The translations under genes were made by a program, and so were the position numbers. The notes under the pieces were generated by a model. The model saw only the letters and a list, made by a program, of their open reading frames with translations, had not been told where the DNA came from and did no database searches. Source: Velocimicrobium porci (lineage in GTDB: Bacteria > Bacillota > Clostridia > Lachnospirales > Lachnospiraceae). Taken from it: a stretch of 64,000 nt of DNA. Position 1 is the stretch's first letter; each line of letters begins with the position of its first letter. The stretch covers positions 164,310 through 228,309 of the forward strand of contig NZ_VUMT01000002.1 of NCBI RefSeq assembly GCF_009696045.1, written 5' to 3'. Shown in pieces: positions 33,445 through 43,065 of the stretch.

Positions 33445-35199
33445 TCAGTTCTCTATGCTTTTAAAATTTTGATTCACAGTATATAACCCCTGATAAATTC
33501 CTTTTTGTTTCATCAACTGCTCATGTGTGCCTCTCTCTTTAATTCCATCTTCCGTCAACACAATAATATCTTTAGCATTACGAATTGTCGTCAAACGATG
33601 AGCAATTACAAAGGTTGTTCTGTTTTTTGCAAGACGTTCCAACGACTCCTGAACTACCTTTTCACTTTCGTTATCCAGTGCAGACGTTGCTTCATCAAAA
33701 ATTAAAATCGGTGGATTTTTCAAAAATACTCGCGCAATACTCAGTCGCTGTTTCTGACCTCCTGACAACTTGACTCCTCGTTGACCAATATCCGTATCAT
33801 ATCCATTCGGAAGTTCCATAATAAATTCATGTGCATTTGCATTTTTAGCAGCCTCAATGATTTCTTCTCTTGTTGCATCCATTTTTCCATATCTTATATT
33901 ATCCAATATAGTGCCTGTAAATAGATAAACATCCTGCTGAACAACACCTATATTACTTCTCAAAGATTTAAGCTTAATATCCTTTATATCCATTCCATCA
34001 ATATAAATATGCCCCTCTGATGTTTCATAAAATCTTGGTATCAGACTACACATAGTTGTCTTTCCTACGCCAGATGAACCAACTAATGCAACATAAGCAC
34101 CAGCATTCACATGAAGATTAATGTTTCGGAATACCTCACTGTTGGCATCATTGTATTTAAAAGATACATTCTCAAATGTAATATCGCCTTTTACATTTTT
34201 TAATTCAACCGCATCTTTTTTATCTACAATGTCCGGCTCAATCTCCAGTATATCCATAAATCGTTCAAAACCTGTAATTCCATTTTGAAATTGTTCTGTA
34301 AAATTAATCAGTTTCTGTACCGGCTCAATCAGATTTGATACATATAATAGAAATGTAACTAAATCAGACAATGAAATCTTACCATCTGAAATAAAAAAAC
34401 CTCCTCCAATTACAACTGCAAAATTAATCATATTTATAAAAAAACCCAATCCGGAATGAAAAGTTGCCATATTTTTATAGCTGTTTCTCTTGCTGCTTAA
34501 AAATCCATCATTTCCTTCTTTAAATTTTTCCATCTCCAATTCTTCATTTGCAAATGATTTAACAACACGAATCCCAGAAAGATTATCTTCGATATTTGCA
34601 TTAATATCTGCAATTTTTTCCCTATTTTTCTTAAATGCCCGATGCATCCTTTTTCTAATAACCATTGCAAAAACAAACATAATTGGCAAAAACAGAAAAA
34701 CCAGTAGCGTAAGCCTTACATTAATTCTCATTAAAATAACAAATGCTCCGACAAACTTAATAATAGAAATTACTAAATCTTCCGGCCCATGGTGACAAAG
34801 TTCCGTTATATCAAATAAGTCATTTGTAATTCTCGACATAAGCTGCCCGGTTTTCTGATTATCATAAAAATTAAAAGAAAGTTTCTGATAATGAGAAAAT
34901 AATTCCGTTCTCATATCATATTCCATCATTGCACCCATTACATGTCCTTTATATGTAACAAAATAATTGCAAAAAAATTGAAGAATAAAAATTGCCAACA
35001 AAAAAAATGCAGCTTTTATCAGCTCCATCGGTATCTGTTCCCTACTATAATTTACCAACAAATCATTTGTAATAAAGCGGACAATTAATGGATAAACTAA
35101 AGCAACACCGGCTATAATAAAGGCGCAAAGCATATCCAGCATAAATAGTCCCAGATATGGTTTGTAAAAAGATAAAAATTTCTTTGTTCTTTGATTCAC
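33445..35199 (-). CDS. ABC exporter half-transporter (membrane domain fused to ATPase)
   Basis: About 584 aa, type IV ABC exporter of the MsbA/LmrA kind. Six membrane helices in the first ~310 residues, then an ATPase with Walker A GSSGVGKTT, signature LSGGQKQRLSIARVFL, Walker B PILIFDEATSALD and the H-loop VIAHRLTT. I chose the GTG at 35199, eight bases after GGGAG, over a longer ATG start at 35244 that lacks a site and adds a non-matching tail. Acts as a homodimer. Substrate unknown; drugs, lipids or peptides are possible. Confidence 0.9.
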   Translation of the reverse strand: MNQRTKKFLSFYKPYLGLFMLDMLCAFIIAGVALVYPLIVRFITNDLLVNYSREQIPMELIKAAFFLLAIFILQFFCNYFVTYKGHVMGAMMEYDMRTELFSHYQKLSFNFYDNQKTGQLMSRITNDLFDITELCHHGPEDLVISIIKFVGAFVILMRINVRLTLLVFLFLPIMFVFAMVIRKRMHRAFKKNREKIADINANIEDNLSGIRVVKSFANEELEMEKFKEGNDGFLSSKRNSYKNMATFHSGLGFFINMINFAVVIGGGFFISDGKISLSDLVTFLLYVSNLIEPVQKLINFTEQFQNGITGFERFMDILEIEPDIVDKKDAVELKNVKGDITFENVSFKYNDANSEVFRNINLHVNAGAYVALVGSSGVGKTTMCSLIPRFYETSEGHIYIDGMDIKDIKLKSLRSNIGVVQQDVYLFTGTILDNIRYGKMDATREEIIEAAKNANAHEFIMELPNGYDTDIGQRGVKLSGGQKQRLSIARVFLKNPPILIFDEATSALDNESEKVVQESLERLAKNRTTFVIAHRLTTIRNAKDIIVLTEDGIKERGTHEQLMKQKGIYQGLYTVNQNFKSIEN

Positions 35200-35229
35200 G
35201 TAACAATCTCCCTTCTTCTGAAAAGCAAA

Positions 35230-35276
35230 AGCAGTATAAACCACTGATGCAATTCGCCCAATTGTTATATACTGCT
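35230..35276 (-). terminator. Probable terminator after pfkA
   Basis: Minus strand arms AGCAGTATA and TATACTGCT with an inner CAATT/AATTG stem, followed by TTTTGCTTTT. It lies between pfkA and the exporter gene. Confidence 0.5.
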
Positions 35277-35355
35277 CTGTCTATTCGAAATAAATTAAAA
35301 TGTGCACATAACAGATCGCTCACCATCTCTAAATTTAAAATATACATTAATAATA

Positions 35356-36327
35356 TTATCGAGATAATTTCTTTGCCATAGAATATAAATATGGATCTAA
35401 CTCTTTCTTCATAGCCAATGCTTCCTGGATATCAAAATCAACAAACTCTCCATTTTTATAAGCAATCACGCGATTTGTCTTACCTCTTATAAGCAAGTCA
35501 ACTGCTTTTGCACCCATTGTAGAAGCATATACCCTATCTTTACAAGTTGGATTGCCTCCACGTTGAATATGTCCGATAATCGTAGCTCTTGCTTCAACAC
35601 CGGTTGCTGCTTCAATTCTTTGAGCCAAACCATAAGAATCACCAATACCTTCCGCATTGACAATAATATGGTGTTTTTTACCTACTTTTCGTTTTTCTAA
35701 TACACTGTCAATAATACGCTGTTCATTGCCATCATAATGCTCAACGGTCAAAATTTCTTCTGCACCATTCGCAATACCACACCATAAAGCTATGTAACCC
35801 GCTTCTCTTCCCATTACCTCAATAATACTGCAACGTTCATGGGATGTAGATGTGTCACGTACTTTATCAATTGCTTCCATCGCAGTGTTAACAGCAGTGT
35901 CAAAACCAATTGTATAATCGGTACAGGCAATATCTAAATCAATTGTTCCCGGAATACCTATTGTATTAATTCCGTTTTCAGCCAGACGACTTGCCCCTTG
36001 GAAGGAACCATCACCGCCAATTACTACTAAACCATCAATTCCATTTTTTTTGCAAATATCTGCTGCTTTTTTCTGCACTTCCGGTTCTTTAAACATTGGA
36101 CAACGTGCTGTATATAAAATAGTACCGCCACGATTTATAATATCAGAAACGCTTTTTGCATCCATGTCAATAATCTCTTCATCTAAAAGACCTGCATAGC
36201 CTCTCATAATACCTTTTACTTTAAGACCATTTGCCAGAGCTGTACGAACAACCGCTCTAATAGTCGCATTCATTCCTGGTGCATCACCACCACTTGTTAA
36301 AACACCGATTGTCTTTACTTGACTCAT
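35356..36327 (-). CDS. pfkA: ATP-dependent 6-phosphofructokinase
   Basis: 323 aa, standard bacterial PfkA length. GVLTSGGDAPGMNA is the N-terminal ATP-binding loop, GGDGSFQGA a second ATP contact, and GIPGTIDLDIACTDYTIGFDTA holds the catalytic Asp-x-Asp. Gly is kept at the ATP-specificity position in GGDGS. The IDLD in place of the more usual IDND is a small variation. Last gene of the conserved block after dnaE, an order found widely in Firmicutes. Confidence 0.96.
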   Translation of the reverse strand: MSQVKTIGVLTSGGDAPGMNATIRAVVRTALANGLKVKGIMRGYAGLLDEEIIDMDAKSVSDIINRGGTILYTARCPMFKEPEVQKKAADICKKNGIDGLVVIGGDGSFQGASRLAENGINTIGIPGTIDLDIACTDYTIGFDTAVNTAMEAIDKVRDTSTSHERCSIIEVMGREAGYIALWCGIANGAEEILTVEHYDGNEQRIIDSVLEKRKVGKKHHIIVNAEGIGDSYGLAQRIEAATGVEARATIIGHIQRGGNPTCKDRVYASTMGAKAVDLLIRGKTNRVIAYKNGEFVDFDIQEALAMKKELDPYLYSMAKKLSR

Positions 36328-36359
36328 AGAAAAACCTCCATACTAATATTGTTAATATT

Positions 36360-39300
36360 TTAACCTTTTTTGTATATTTTTTCAATACTCTTTTCTGTGA
36401 CCTTGATGTTTTCAGACTTAAATTTTTCGGAAAGTTTCGCTACTAATTCTTTATCTGCTTTAATATTTTTACTTTTTGGCATTCGTTTTATCGCTTTTTC
36501 ACATTCTAAATAGATACAAACAACATCATCCCCGTCAGAATCGCTTAAAATCTCGTCTAATGTTTGTTCATTTTCTACAAATTCCTGTTTATTCGCAAAC
36601 TTTATCCATAATTCTCTCGGTATTGATGAAAACGGAATAATTTTCTGACAAATAACTTTTCCGCCACGGTCTTCTTCCACTGCAACCTTTCCTTGAATGA
36701 ATACTTTTTCATCTTCCACTAATAATGATTTATTTTTTTCATAATCTTTTGGGAAAATAATAACTTCTACTGTCCCTAGCAAATCTTCAATTGTAATAAA
36801 TGCCATCACACTGTTATTTCTGGTTGTCTTAACTATTTTTCCAGAAATCATGCCTCCAATGACAACATTTTCACCATCTCTTACCTTAACAGTTCCCGTT
36901 TCTTCATCTAGTGCAAAGTCACTTGTCGGATTCGTAATATTTTTCTGCCACATTGTTTCATACTCTTCCAGTGGATGACCACTGATATAAATTCCCAGTA
37001 CCTCTTTTTCATAAGCCAGAAGCTGTTCCTTTTCATATTCCCCGATTTCTGGAAAATTCACCTCATACTCTTTCTTTTCCTCCGGAGAAATAAAATCAAA
37101 AAATGACATCTGACCAGTTAGGTTATTCTTTCTCTCTTGATTTACCCCATCAATAACCTGTGCATAAACAGCCATTTTCTGCTTTCTTGTTCCCGGAAGA
37201 CTATCCATAGCACCTGACTTAATGAAATTTTCGATTGTTCTTTTATTTACTTCTTTTCCAGAAAGACGGCTTGCAAAGTCTTTCAATGAGGTATATACTC
37301 CACCCGTTTCTCTTTCTGCCACAATTGCGTCAATAACCGGTTTTCCAAGCCCCTTTATCGATGACATACCATAACGGATATTTCCTCCAGATACCGAAAA
37401 ATCACCCTCTCCTTCGTTAATATCTGGAGGTAAAATCTCGATCCCGAGTTGACGGCAATGAAGTGTATATTCAGAAACCTTTGGAATATTTCCTAATACA
37501 GACGTCATAAGTGCAGCCATGAATTCCACCGGATAATAACATTTTAAATAAGCGGTCTGATAAGAAACAATTGCATAGGCAGCGGCATGCGATTTGTTAA
37601 ACGCATATTTTGCAAAATCAATCATTTCATCATAAATATGATTTGCAACCTGTTCGTTAATACCGTTTGCAATACATCCTTTTACATTTTCTTCTTCATT
37701 TCCGTATACAAAGTTCTGACGCTCTTTTTCCATCACAGAAGCTTTCTTTTTTGACATCGCACGGCGCACCAAATCACTTCGACCGTAGCTATAACCTGCC
37801 AAATCTCTTACAATTTGCATTACCTGTTCCTGATACACAATACATCCGTAAGTCGGTGCAAGAATTGGCTCTAATTCGGGACACTCATAAGTAATGCTGC
37901 TCTGATTATTTTTCCCCTTGATATATCTTGGAATAAAATCCATCGGACCAGGTCTATATAAAGAGATACCGGCGATAATATCCTCCAGATTTTCTGGCTT
38001 CAATTCTTTCATAAAGCTCTTCATACCAGCACTTTCAAGCTGAAACACACCTTCTGTTTTCCCGCTTCCAATCATTTCAAATACTTTTTTATCATCGTAA
38101 TCAATCGTATCAATATCAATATAACCGGCTCCGTATTTCTTGTTAACCATATTAACTGCATTCTGGATTACAGTAAGGGTACGAAGACCAAGAAAATCCA
38201 TTTTTAAAAGACCTAGTTCCTCCAATGTAGTCATCGTAAACTGTGTTGTAATTGTATCGTCAGATGCTCTTGACAATGGAACGTACTCATCAACTGCTTC
38301 TTTACTAATTACAACACCTGCCGCATGCATCGATGTATGTCTTGGAAGTCCTTCTAATCGCAATGACATATCAATTAAATACTTCGCCTGCTCATCATTG
38401 TTATAAAGCTCACTAAGCTCCCGATTTGCTTTCAACGCCTTGCTAATTGTAATTCCAAGCTCATTTGGAATCATTTTGGCAATTGTATCCACATAAGCAT
38501 ATGGAAGATCCAACACTCTTCCTACATCTCGAATTACAGCTTTTGCTGCCATAGTTCCAAATGTTACAATTTGAACCACGCGGTCTTTCCCATACTTTCG
38601 GACTACATAATCAATGACTTCCTGCCTTCGCTCATAGCAAAAGTCAATATCAATATCTGGCATTGTAAGACGCTCCGGATTTAAAAACCGCTCAAACAAA
38701 AGATTATATTTAATCGGATCAATGTTTGTGATTCCCAAACTATATGCAACAATACTGCCTGCTGCCGAGCCTCGTCCCGGTCCGACCGGAATACCATTAT
38801 CTTTGGCATATTTAATAAAATCACCAACAATTAAAAAGTAATCTACAAATCCCATGCTATGAATCGTATCCAATTCATACTGCAAACGTTCCTTTAGATT
38901 TTCCCATTTATCCGGATACCTTACTTTTAATCCGTCATAGCACAGCTTCTGCAAATATTCCCATGCAGTAAATCCCACCGGAACATCAAATTTAGGAAGC
39001 TTATATTCTCCAAATGTAATTTCCACATTACAACGTTCTGCAATCTTGTGGGTATTTTCTAATGCCTCGAGGGCATATGGAAATACTTCTGCCATTTCCT
39101 CCGGCGACTTCAAGTAATACTGACCTCCATCGTATCTCATACGATTCTCATCTGTTACTTTTTTCTGTGTCTGGATACAAAGCAGAATATCATGTGGTTC
39201 TGCATCCTCTGCCATAATATAATGAACATCATTCGTAGCAACCAGTGGAATCCCCGTTTCGGTGCTCATTCTTAGCAATCCCTGATTTACTGTCTGCTGA

Positions 39301-39848
39301 TCCGCTATTCCATGGTCCTGAAGCTCCAGAAAAAAATTATTTTCCCCAAATATAGATTGAAGCCGTACCGCTTCTTTCTTTGCCTCTTCATAAAATCCCC
39401 TTCTAAGGTTTGTCGCAACAACTCCTGCCAGACAAGCACTCAAAGCAATAATTCCTTCATGGTATTTTTCAAGTACTTCATAATCAACACGCGGTTTATA
39501 ATAAAAGCCCTCTGTAAAACCCTTGGAAACAATTTTCATAAGATTGGAATAACCTTTATTATTCTCAGCAAGTAAGACTAAATGATTATATCGATTCTCT
39601 GCACTTCCTCCGTTTTCTCTGTCAAACCTCGAATTAGGTGCCACATATACCTCACATCCGAGAATCGGTTTAATTCCTGCATCATGAGCCGCCCGGTAGA
39701 AATCAATAACTCCGTACATGACACCATGATCTGTGATTGCAAGACTATCCATTCCAAGCTCTTTCGCTCGAACTGCAATCTCGCTAATCTTACTAGATCC
39801 ATCCAGCAAACTATATTCTGTATGGACATGTAAATGTGTAAAATTCAT
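36360..39848 (-). CDS. dnaE: DNA polymerase III alpha subunit DnaE
   Basis: 1162 aa, the DnaE (not PolC) type. N-terminal PHP domain starts FTHLHVHTEYSLLDG; the polymerase core has GPGRGSAAGSIVAY and PDIDIDFCYERR with the catalytic Asp pair; later come LRLEGLPRHTSMHAAGV, helix-hairpin-helix and OB (TVRDGENVVIGGMISGKI region) domains. In Firmicutes DnaE acts with PolC in replication, chiefly extending primers. In the order crh, dnaE, pfkA. Confidence 0.96.
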   Translation of the reverse strand: MNFTHLHVHTEYSLLDGSSKISEIAVRAKELGMDSLAITDHGVMYGVIDFYRAAHDAGIKPILGCEVYVAPNSRFDRENGGSAENRYNHLVLLAENNKGYSNLMKIVSKGFTEGFYYKPRVDYEVLEKYHEGIIALSACLAGVVATNLRRGFYEEAKKEAVRLQSIFGENNFFLELQDHGIADQQTVNQGLLRMSTETGIPLVATNDVHYIMAEDAEPHDILLCIQTQKKVTDENRMRYDGGQYYLKSPEEMAEVFPYALEALENTHKIAERCNVEITFGEYKLPKFDVPVGFTAWEYLQKLCYDGLKVRYPDKWENLKERLQYELDTIHSMGFVDYFLIVGDFIKYAKDNGIPVGPGRGSAAGSIVAYSLGITNIDPIKYNLLFERFLNPERLTMPDIDIDFCYERRQEVIDYVVRKYGKDRVVQIVTFGTMAAKAVIRDVGRVLDLPYAYVDTIAKMIPNELGITISKALKANRELSELYNNDEQAKYLIDMSLRLEGLPRHTSMHAAGVVISKEAVDEYVPLSRASDDTITTQFTMTTLEELGLLKMDFLGLRTLTVIQNAVNMVNKKYGAGYIDIDTIDYDDKKVFEMIGSGKTEGVFQLESAGMKSFMKELKPENLEDIIAGISLYRPGPMDFIPRYIKGKNNQSSITYECPELEPILAPTYGCIVYQEQVMQIVRDLAGYSYGRSDLVRRAMSKKKASVMEKERQNFVYGNEEENVKGCIANGINEQVANHIYDEMIDFAKYAFNKSHAAAYAIVSYQTAYLKCYYPVEFMAALMTSVLGNIPKVSEYTLHCRQLGIEILPPDINEGEGDFSVSGGNIRYGMSSIKGLGKPVIDAIVAERETGGVYTSLKDFASRLSGKEVNKRTIENFIKSGAMDSLPGTRKQKMAVYAQVIDGVNQERKNNLTGQMSFFDFISPEEKKEYEVNFPEIGEYEKEQLLAYEKEVLGIYISGHPLEEYETMWQKNITNPTSDFALDEETGTVKVRDGENVVIGGMISGKIVKTTRNNSVMAFITIEDLLGTVEVIIFPKDYEKNKSLLVEDEKVFIQGKVAVEEDRGGKVICQKIIPFSSIPRELWIKFANKQEFVENEQTLDEILSDSDGDDVVCIYLECEKAIKRMPKSKNIKADKELVAKLSEKFKSENIKVTEKSIEKIYKKG

Positions 39849-39956
39849 ATTTCTTCACTTCACCTCGTATCTGTATTTCTAAATAAAGAATGGAGTGAAG
39901 AGCAACTGTCTATCACTCATTCACTCCTACTCAATATATTTTGAAATAGTTTTATT

Positions 39957-40220
39957 CTATTGTTGACTTTCACTTGAAAGATATTTTTCAATATTTTGAA
40001 TTGCTGCTTCTTCATCTTTACCATTAGCAGATACAATAATTTCTTCCCCTGCCGGAAGACCTAAACTCATCATCCCCATGATACTTTTTGCATTTACCTT
40101 TTTCTCTTCACATTCTATGTAAATGCTACTATCGTACTGGCTTGCCACTTGAACTAATATTGCTACCGGTCTTGCCTCCAACCCTGTTGGAATGTTAATT
40201 GTCATTTTTTTTGTTACCAT
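39957..40220 (-). CDS. crh: Crh-like HPr family protein lacking the active histidine
   Basis: 87-residue HPr fold. The PEP-dependent site that normally reads GLHARP is GLEARP here, so Glu replaces His15 and the protein cannot pass phosphate in the PTS. The regulatory serine is present in AKSIMGMMSLG (Ser46). This is the mark of Crh, which acts only through Ser-phosphorylation by HprK and then with CcpA; hprK is encoded in the same cluster. It lies right after whiA, as crh does in Bacillus. Confidence 0.88.
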   Translation of the reverse strand: MVTKKMTINIPTGLEARPVAILVQVASQYDSSIYIECEEKKVNAKSIMGMMSLGLPAGEEIIVSANGKDEEAAIQNIEKYLSSESQQ

Positions 40221-40222
40221 TG

Positions 40223-41179
40223 TTATCTCTCCTTTTCTTCCCTTAGACGGTCAGCGATTTCACTTAATTTTCTTAATCGGTGATTTACACCGGACTTACC
40301 GATTGGCGGATTAAGAAGTGTACCTAATTCTTTTAGTGAAGCTTCCGGTTGTTCGAGTCTTATCTTTGCAATTTCTTCCAACCCTTCCGAAAGTTCACCA
40401 AAGCCAATTGTATCTTTTATATACTGTATATCCTCTATTTGCTTTGTTGCCGCTGTAACTGTTTTATTAATATTAGCAGTTTCACAGTTTACCTGACGAT
40501 TAATTGAATTTCTCATTTCCTTCAGAATCCGGACATTTTCCAATTCCATCAATGCCACATGAGCTTCCATAATATTTAAAAGATCAACAATCTGCGAACC
40601 CTCTTTTACATAGACAACATAATATTTTTTCCTCAAAACAATCTTTGCATCAATTCCAAAAAAATGTATAATCTCCTGAAGCTGACTCGCTTTTGCCTTT
40701 GTTGATGTTACAATTTCGAAATGATATGTTTTTGCCGGGTCACTCATCGATCCATATGCAAGAAATGCTCCTCGAATAAATGCCCGTTTACAGCAGCTAC
40801 TCTGGACAACCAAATTAGTTGTAATTGATAACTCTTCTCTAATCTCTCCATTTATGTCAATTAACTTCGTAGCCTTTAAGATTAGTAATGCAGCCTCTGA
40901 ATCCTTTATTAATACAGTATATATTTTACTCTTTTTTAAATTCACATTTTTCCGTATCGAAATTTCAGCCGATACCTGAAATGATTTCTTTATTAAAATA
41001 AAGTATTTTCTTGCAACTGTCAAGTTTTCTGTGTGAATTTTTATAAAGTACTCATTTCTTTCATTTATTATAATATTCCCACAAAGACTAATTATAGCAG
41101 CAATTTCAGCAATTTGACAATGCCTCGCTGTACTAATCTGCTTTGATAATTCTTCCTTTACCTTCTTTGAAAACGACAT
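40223..41179 (-). CDS. whiA: WhiA DNA-binding protein
   Basis: 318 aa. LAGLIDADG-like N-terminal domain (~1-200) with CKRAFIRGAFLAYGSMSDP, and a C-terminal helix-turn-helix with LEEIAKIRLEQPEASLKELG and SGVNHRLRKL. WhiA affects cell division and growth in Gram-positives. The ATG at 41179 has AGAGGAAG six bases upstream; a longer start is not supported. It follows rapZ by 17 bases. Confidence 0.94.
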   Translation of the reverse strand: MSFSKKVKEELSKQISTARHCQIAEIAAIISLCGNIIINERNEYFIKIHTENLTVARKYFILIKKSFQVSAEISIRKNVNLKKSKIYTVLIKDSEAALLILKATKLIDINGEIREELSITTNLVVQSSCCKRAFIRGAFLAYGSMSDPAKTYHFEIVTSTKAKASQLQEIIHFFGIDAKIVLRKKYYVVYVKEGSQIVDLLNIMEAHVALMELENVRILKEMRNSINRQVNCETANINKTVTAATKQIEDIQYIKDTIGFGELSEGLEEIAKIRLEQPEASLKELGTLLNPPIGKSGVNHRLRKLSEIADRLREEKER

Positions 41180-41195
41180 ATAACTTCCTCTATCT

Positions 41196-42047
41196 TTATT
41201 TTTCAATATCTCTGTGTTCTAATTTGATTCCATACTCTAATTTATCAAGTCGTTTTGCTATTGATCTTGCCAATGTTACAGACCGGTGTTTTCCACCGGT
41301 ACAACCAATCCCAATTACAAGCTGGTTCTTTCCCTCTATAATATAATTCGGAACCAAAAACGTAAGCATGTCTTCCAATTTATCTAAAAAACATCCTGCC
41401 TCTTTTGACGACATTACATAATCAAAAACATCCTTATCATTTCCAGTCTTATACTTCAATTCAGGAATATAGTAAGGATTTGGCAAAAAACGAACATCAA
41501 AAACAAGGTCTGCATCAACAGGGATACCATACTTAAAACCAAACGATACTACCGTAATAATAAAATTACTATATTGTTTTCCCTCTAAGAAGATTTTATC
41601 CATCTCTGATTTCAAATCACGAATCAACAGATGACTCGTATCTATAATATAATCTGCTCTCTTCTTTAAAAACTCAATTTTTTTACGTTCCAGATCAATT
41701 CCTCTATCCACTCTTCCGACGCCTGAAAGTGGATGTGTCCTTCTCGTTTCTTTAAAACGTTTCACTAATACTTCTGTGCTGGCATCTAAAAATAATATTT
41801 TATAATTCGAATATTTTTTATCTAAATGCTCTAGTTCTTTCTCTAAAATACTCAGCGAAGTTCCACTTCTTGAATCTATCCCGAGTGCAATGTTCTCAAC
41901 GGTATCATCTTCTTCCATCCATCCTGCAATCTTTGTTATAAACGGAATTGGAAGATTGTCAATACAAAAGTAACCTATATCCTCCAGCATTTTTAAAGCC
42001 TGACTTTTCCCTGCTCCTGACATTCCTGTCACAATAACAAATCCCAT
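41196..42047 (-). CDS. rapZ: RapZ/YvcJ-family nucleotide-binding protein
   Basis: 283 aa. P-loop GMSGAGKSQA near the N terminus (~8-17), then RRTHPLSG and GRVDRGIDLERKKIEFLKKRAD, and the C-terminal GIGCTGGKHRSVTLA, which are all family signatures. In Gram-positives YvcJ binds nucleotides; RapZ in E. coli controls glucosamine-6-phosphate synthase RNA. Place between murB and whiA is typical, though the usual yvcK gene is missing here. Confidence 0.94.
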   Translation of the reverse strand: MGFVIVTGMSGAGKSQALKMLEDIGYFCIDNLPIPFITKIAGWMEEDDTVENIALGIDSRSGTSLSILEKELEHLDKKYSNYKILFLDASTEVLVKRFKETRRTHPLSGVGRVDRGIDLERKKIEFLKKRADYIIDTSHLLIRDLKSEMDKIFLEGKQYSNFIITVVSFGFKYGIPVDADLVFDVRFLPNPYYIPELKYKTGNDKDVFDYVMSSKEAGCFLDKLEDMLTFLVPNYIIEGKNQLVIGIGCTGGKHRSVTLARSIAKRLDKLEYGIKLEHRDIEK

Positions 42048-42068
42048 AATTTCCGCCTTCCTCTCAAG

Positions 42069-42998
42069 TTAAAACTCACCTATCATCCGAACTTCTGGCT
42101 CTAAGTGAACACCAAATTGCTCAAATACTCTCCTTTGTACTTCCTCTATCAACATAAGAACCTCTTTTGCAGTACCATTATCCACATTGACAACAAAGCC
42201 ACAATGTTTTTCAGACACCATAATACCACCTATGCGATATCCCCTCAAACCGGCATCCATGATTAATTTACCTGCAAAATATCCTTCCGGTCGCTTAAAT
42301 GTGCTTCCTGCACTTGGATAATTTAAAGGCTGCTTCTCTCTTCTTCTTTGATTCAAATCTGCAATTGTATCTAACACAGCTTTCTTCTCTGACTGCTCAA
42401 ACTGAAAACTGGCAGCCAATACAATATAACTTTTCTGTTGAATTATACTTGTACGATACCCTAAATTTAATTCCTCTTTTGACAAAACAAATATATTTCC
42501 TTCTTCATCAATAACTTCTGCTGATACAATACAATCCTTAATTTCTCCACCATAAGCACCCGCATTCATTGTAACAGCCCCACCGAGTGTTCCCGGTATT
42601 CCACCGGCAAACTCAAAACCCGTATATCCTTTTTCTGCAATCTGAATTGCAAGTTTTGATAACATAACTCCGGTTTCTGCTGTTACAACTCTATTCTCTG
42701 AAAAGGTAACCTGACTTAAATTTTTTCCAATCTGTATAATAAGTCCTCTGAACCCCTTATCGCCAACTAACAAATTACTTCCATTACCTAAAATATAATA
42801 AGGCATTTTTTCTCTTCGACATAAAAGAAGAAGCTCTCTAACTTCTTCTTTTGATTCCGGTTCTACAAAATAATCTGCAGGACCACCGATTCGAAATGTC
42901 GTGTGAAGCTTCATTTCTTCCTTAAGCTTTACATTATTTGATATTTTTTTTAATTCTAATATAAATTCCTGATTCAAAGTAAGCCCTTTCTTTCTCAT
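42069..42998 (-). CDS. murB: UDP-N-acetylenolpyruvoylglucosamine reductase
   Basis: 309 aa, type IIa MurB. The FAD domain has TTFRIGGPADYFVEP and NGSNLLVGDKGFRGLII; the catalytic region shows GIPGTLGGAVTMNAGAYGGE and LNYPSAGSTFKRP with the Ser proton donor, and the last Glu in HLEPEVRMIG. Makes UDP-MurNAc for peptidoglycan. Within the hprK-to-pfkA cluster. Confidence 0.96.
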   Translation of the reverse strand: MRKKGLTLNQEFILELKKISNNVKLKEEMKLHTTFRIGGPADYFVEPESKEEVRELLLLCRREKMPYYILGNGSNLLVGDKGFRGLIIQIGKNLSQVTFSENRVVTAETGVMLSKLAIQIAEKGYTGFEFAGGIPGTLGGAVTMNAGAYGGEIKDCIVSAEVIDEEGNIFVLSKEELNLGYRTSIIQQKSYIVLAASFQFEQSEKKAVLDTIADLNQRRREKQPLNYPSAGSTFKRPEGYFAGKLIMDAGLRGYRIGGIMVSEKHCGFVVNVDNGTAKEVLMLIEEVQRRVFEQFGVHLEPEVRMIGEF

Positions 42999-43065
42999 TT
43001 TTAGCTATTTTATGCTTGTACTTTTTATTCTATTCCTTTTAAAAAGTTCTATGTCAAACTAAATT

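Noticed and set aside
39957..40220. Naming the small HPr-fold gene ptsH
   Set aside because: The catalytic His is replaced by Glu, so it cannot be the PTS phosphocarrier.
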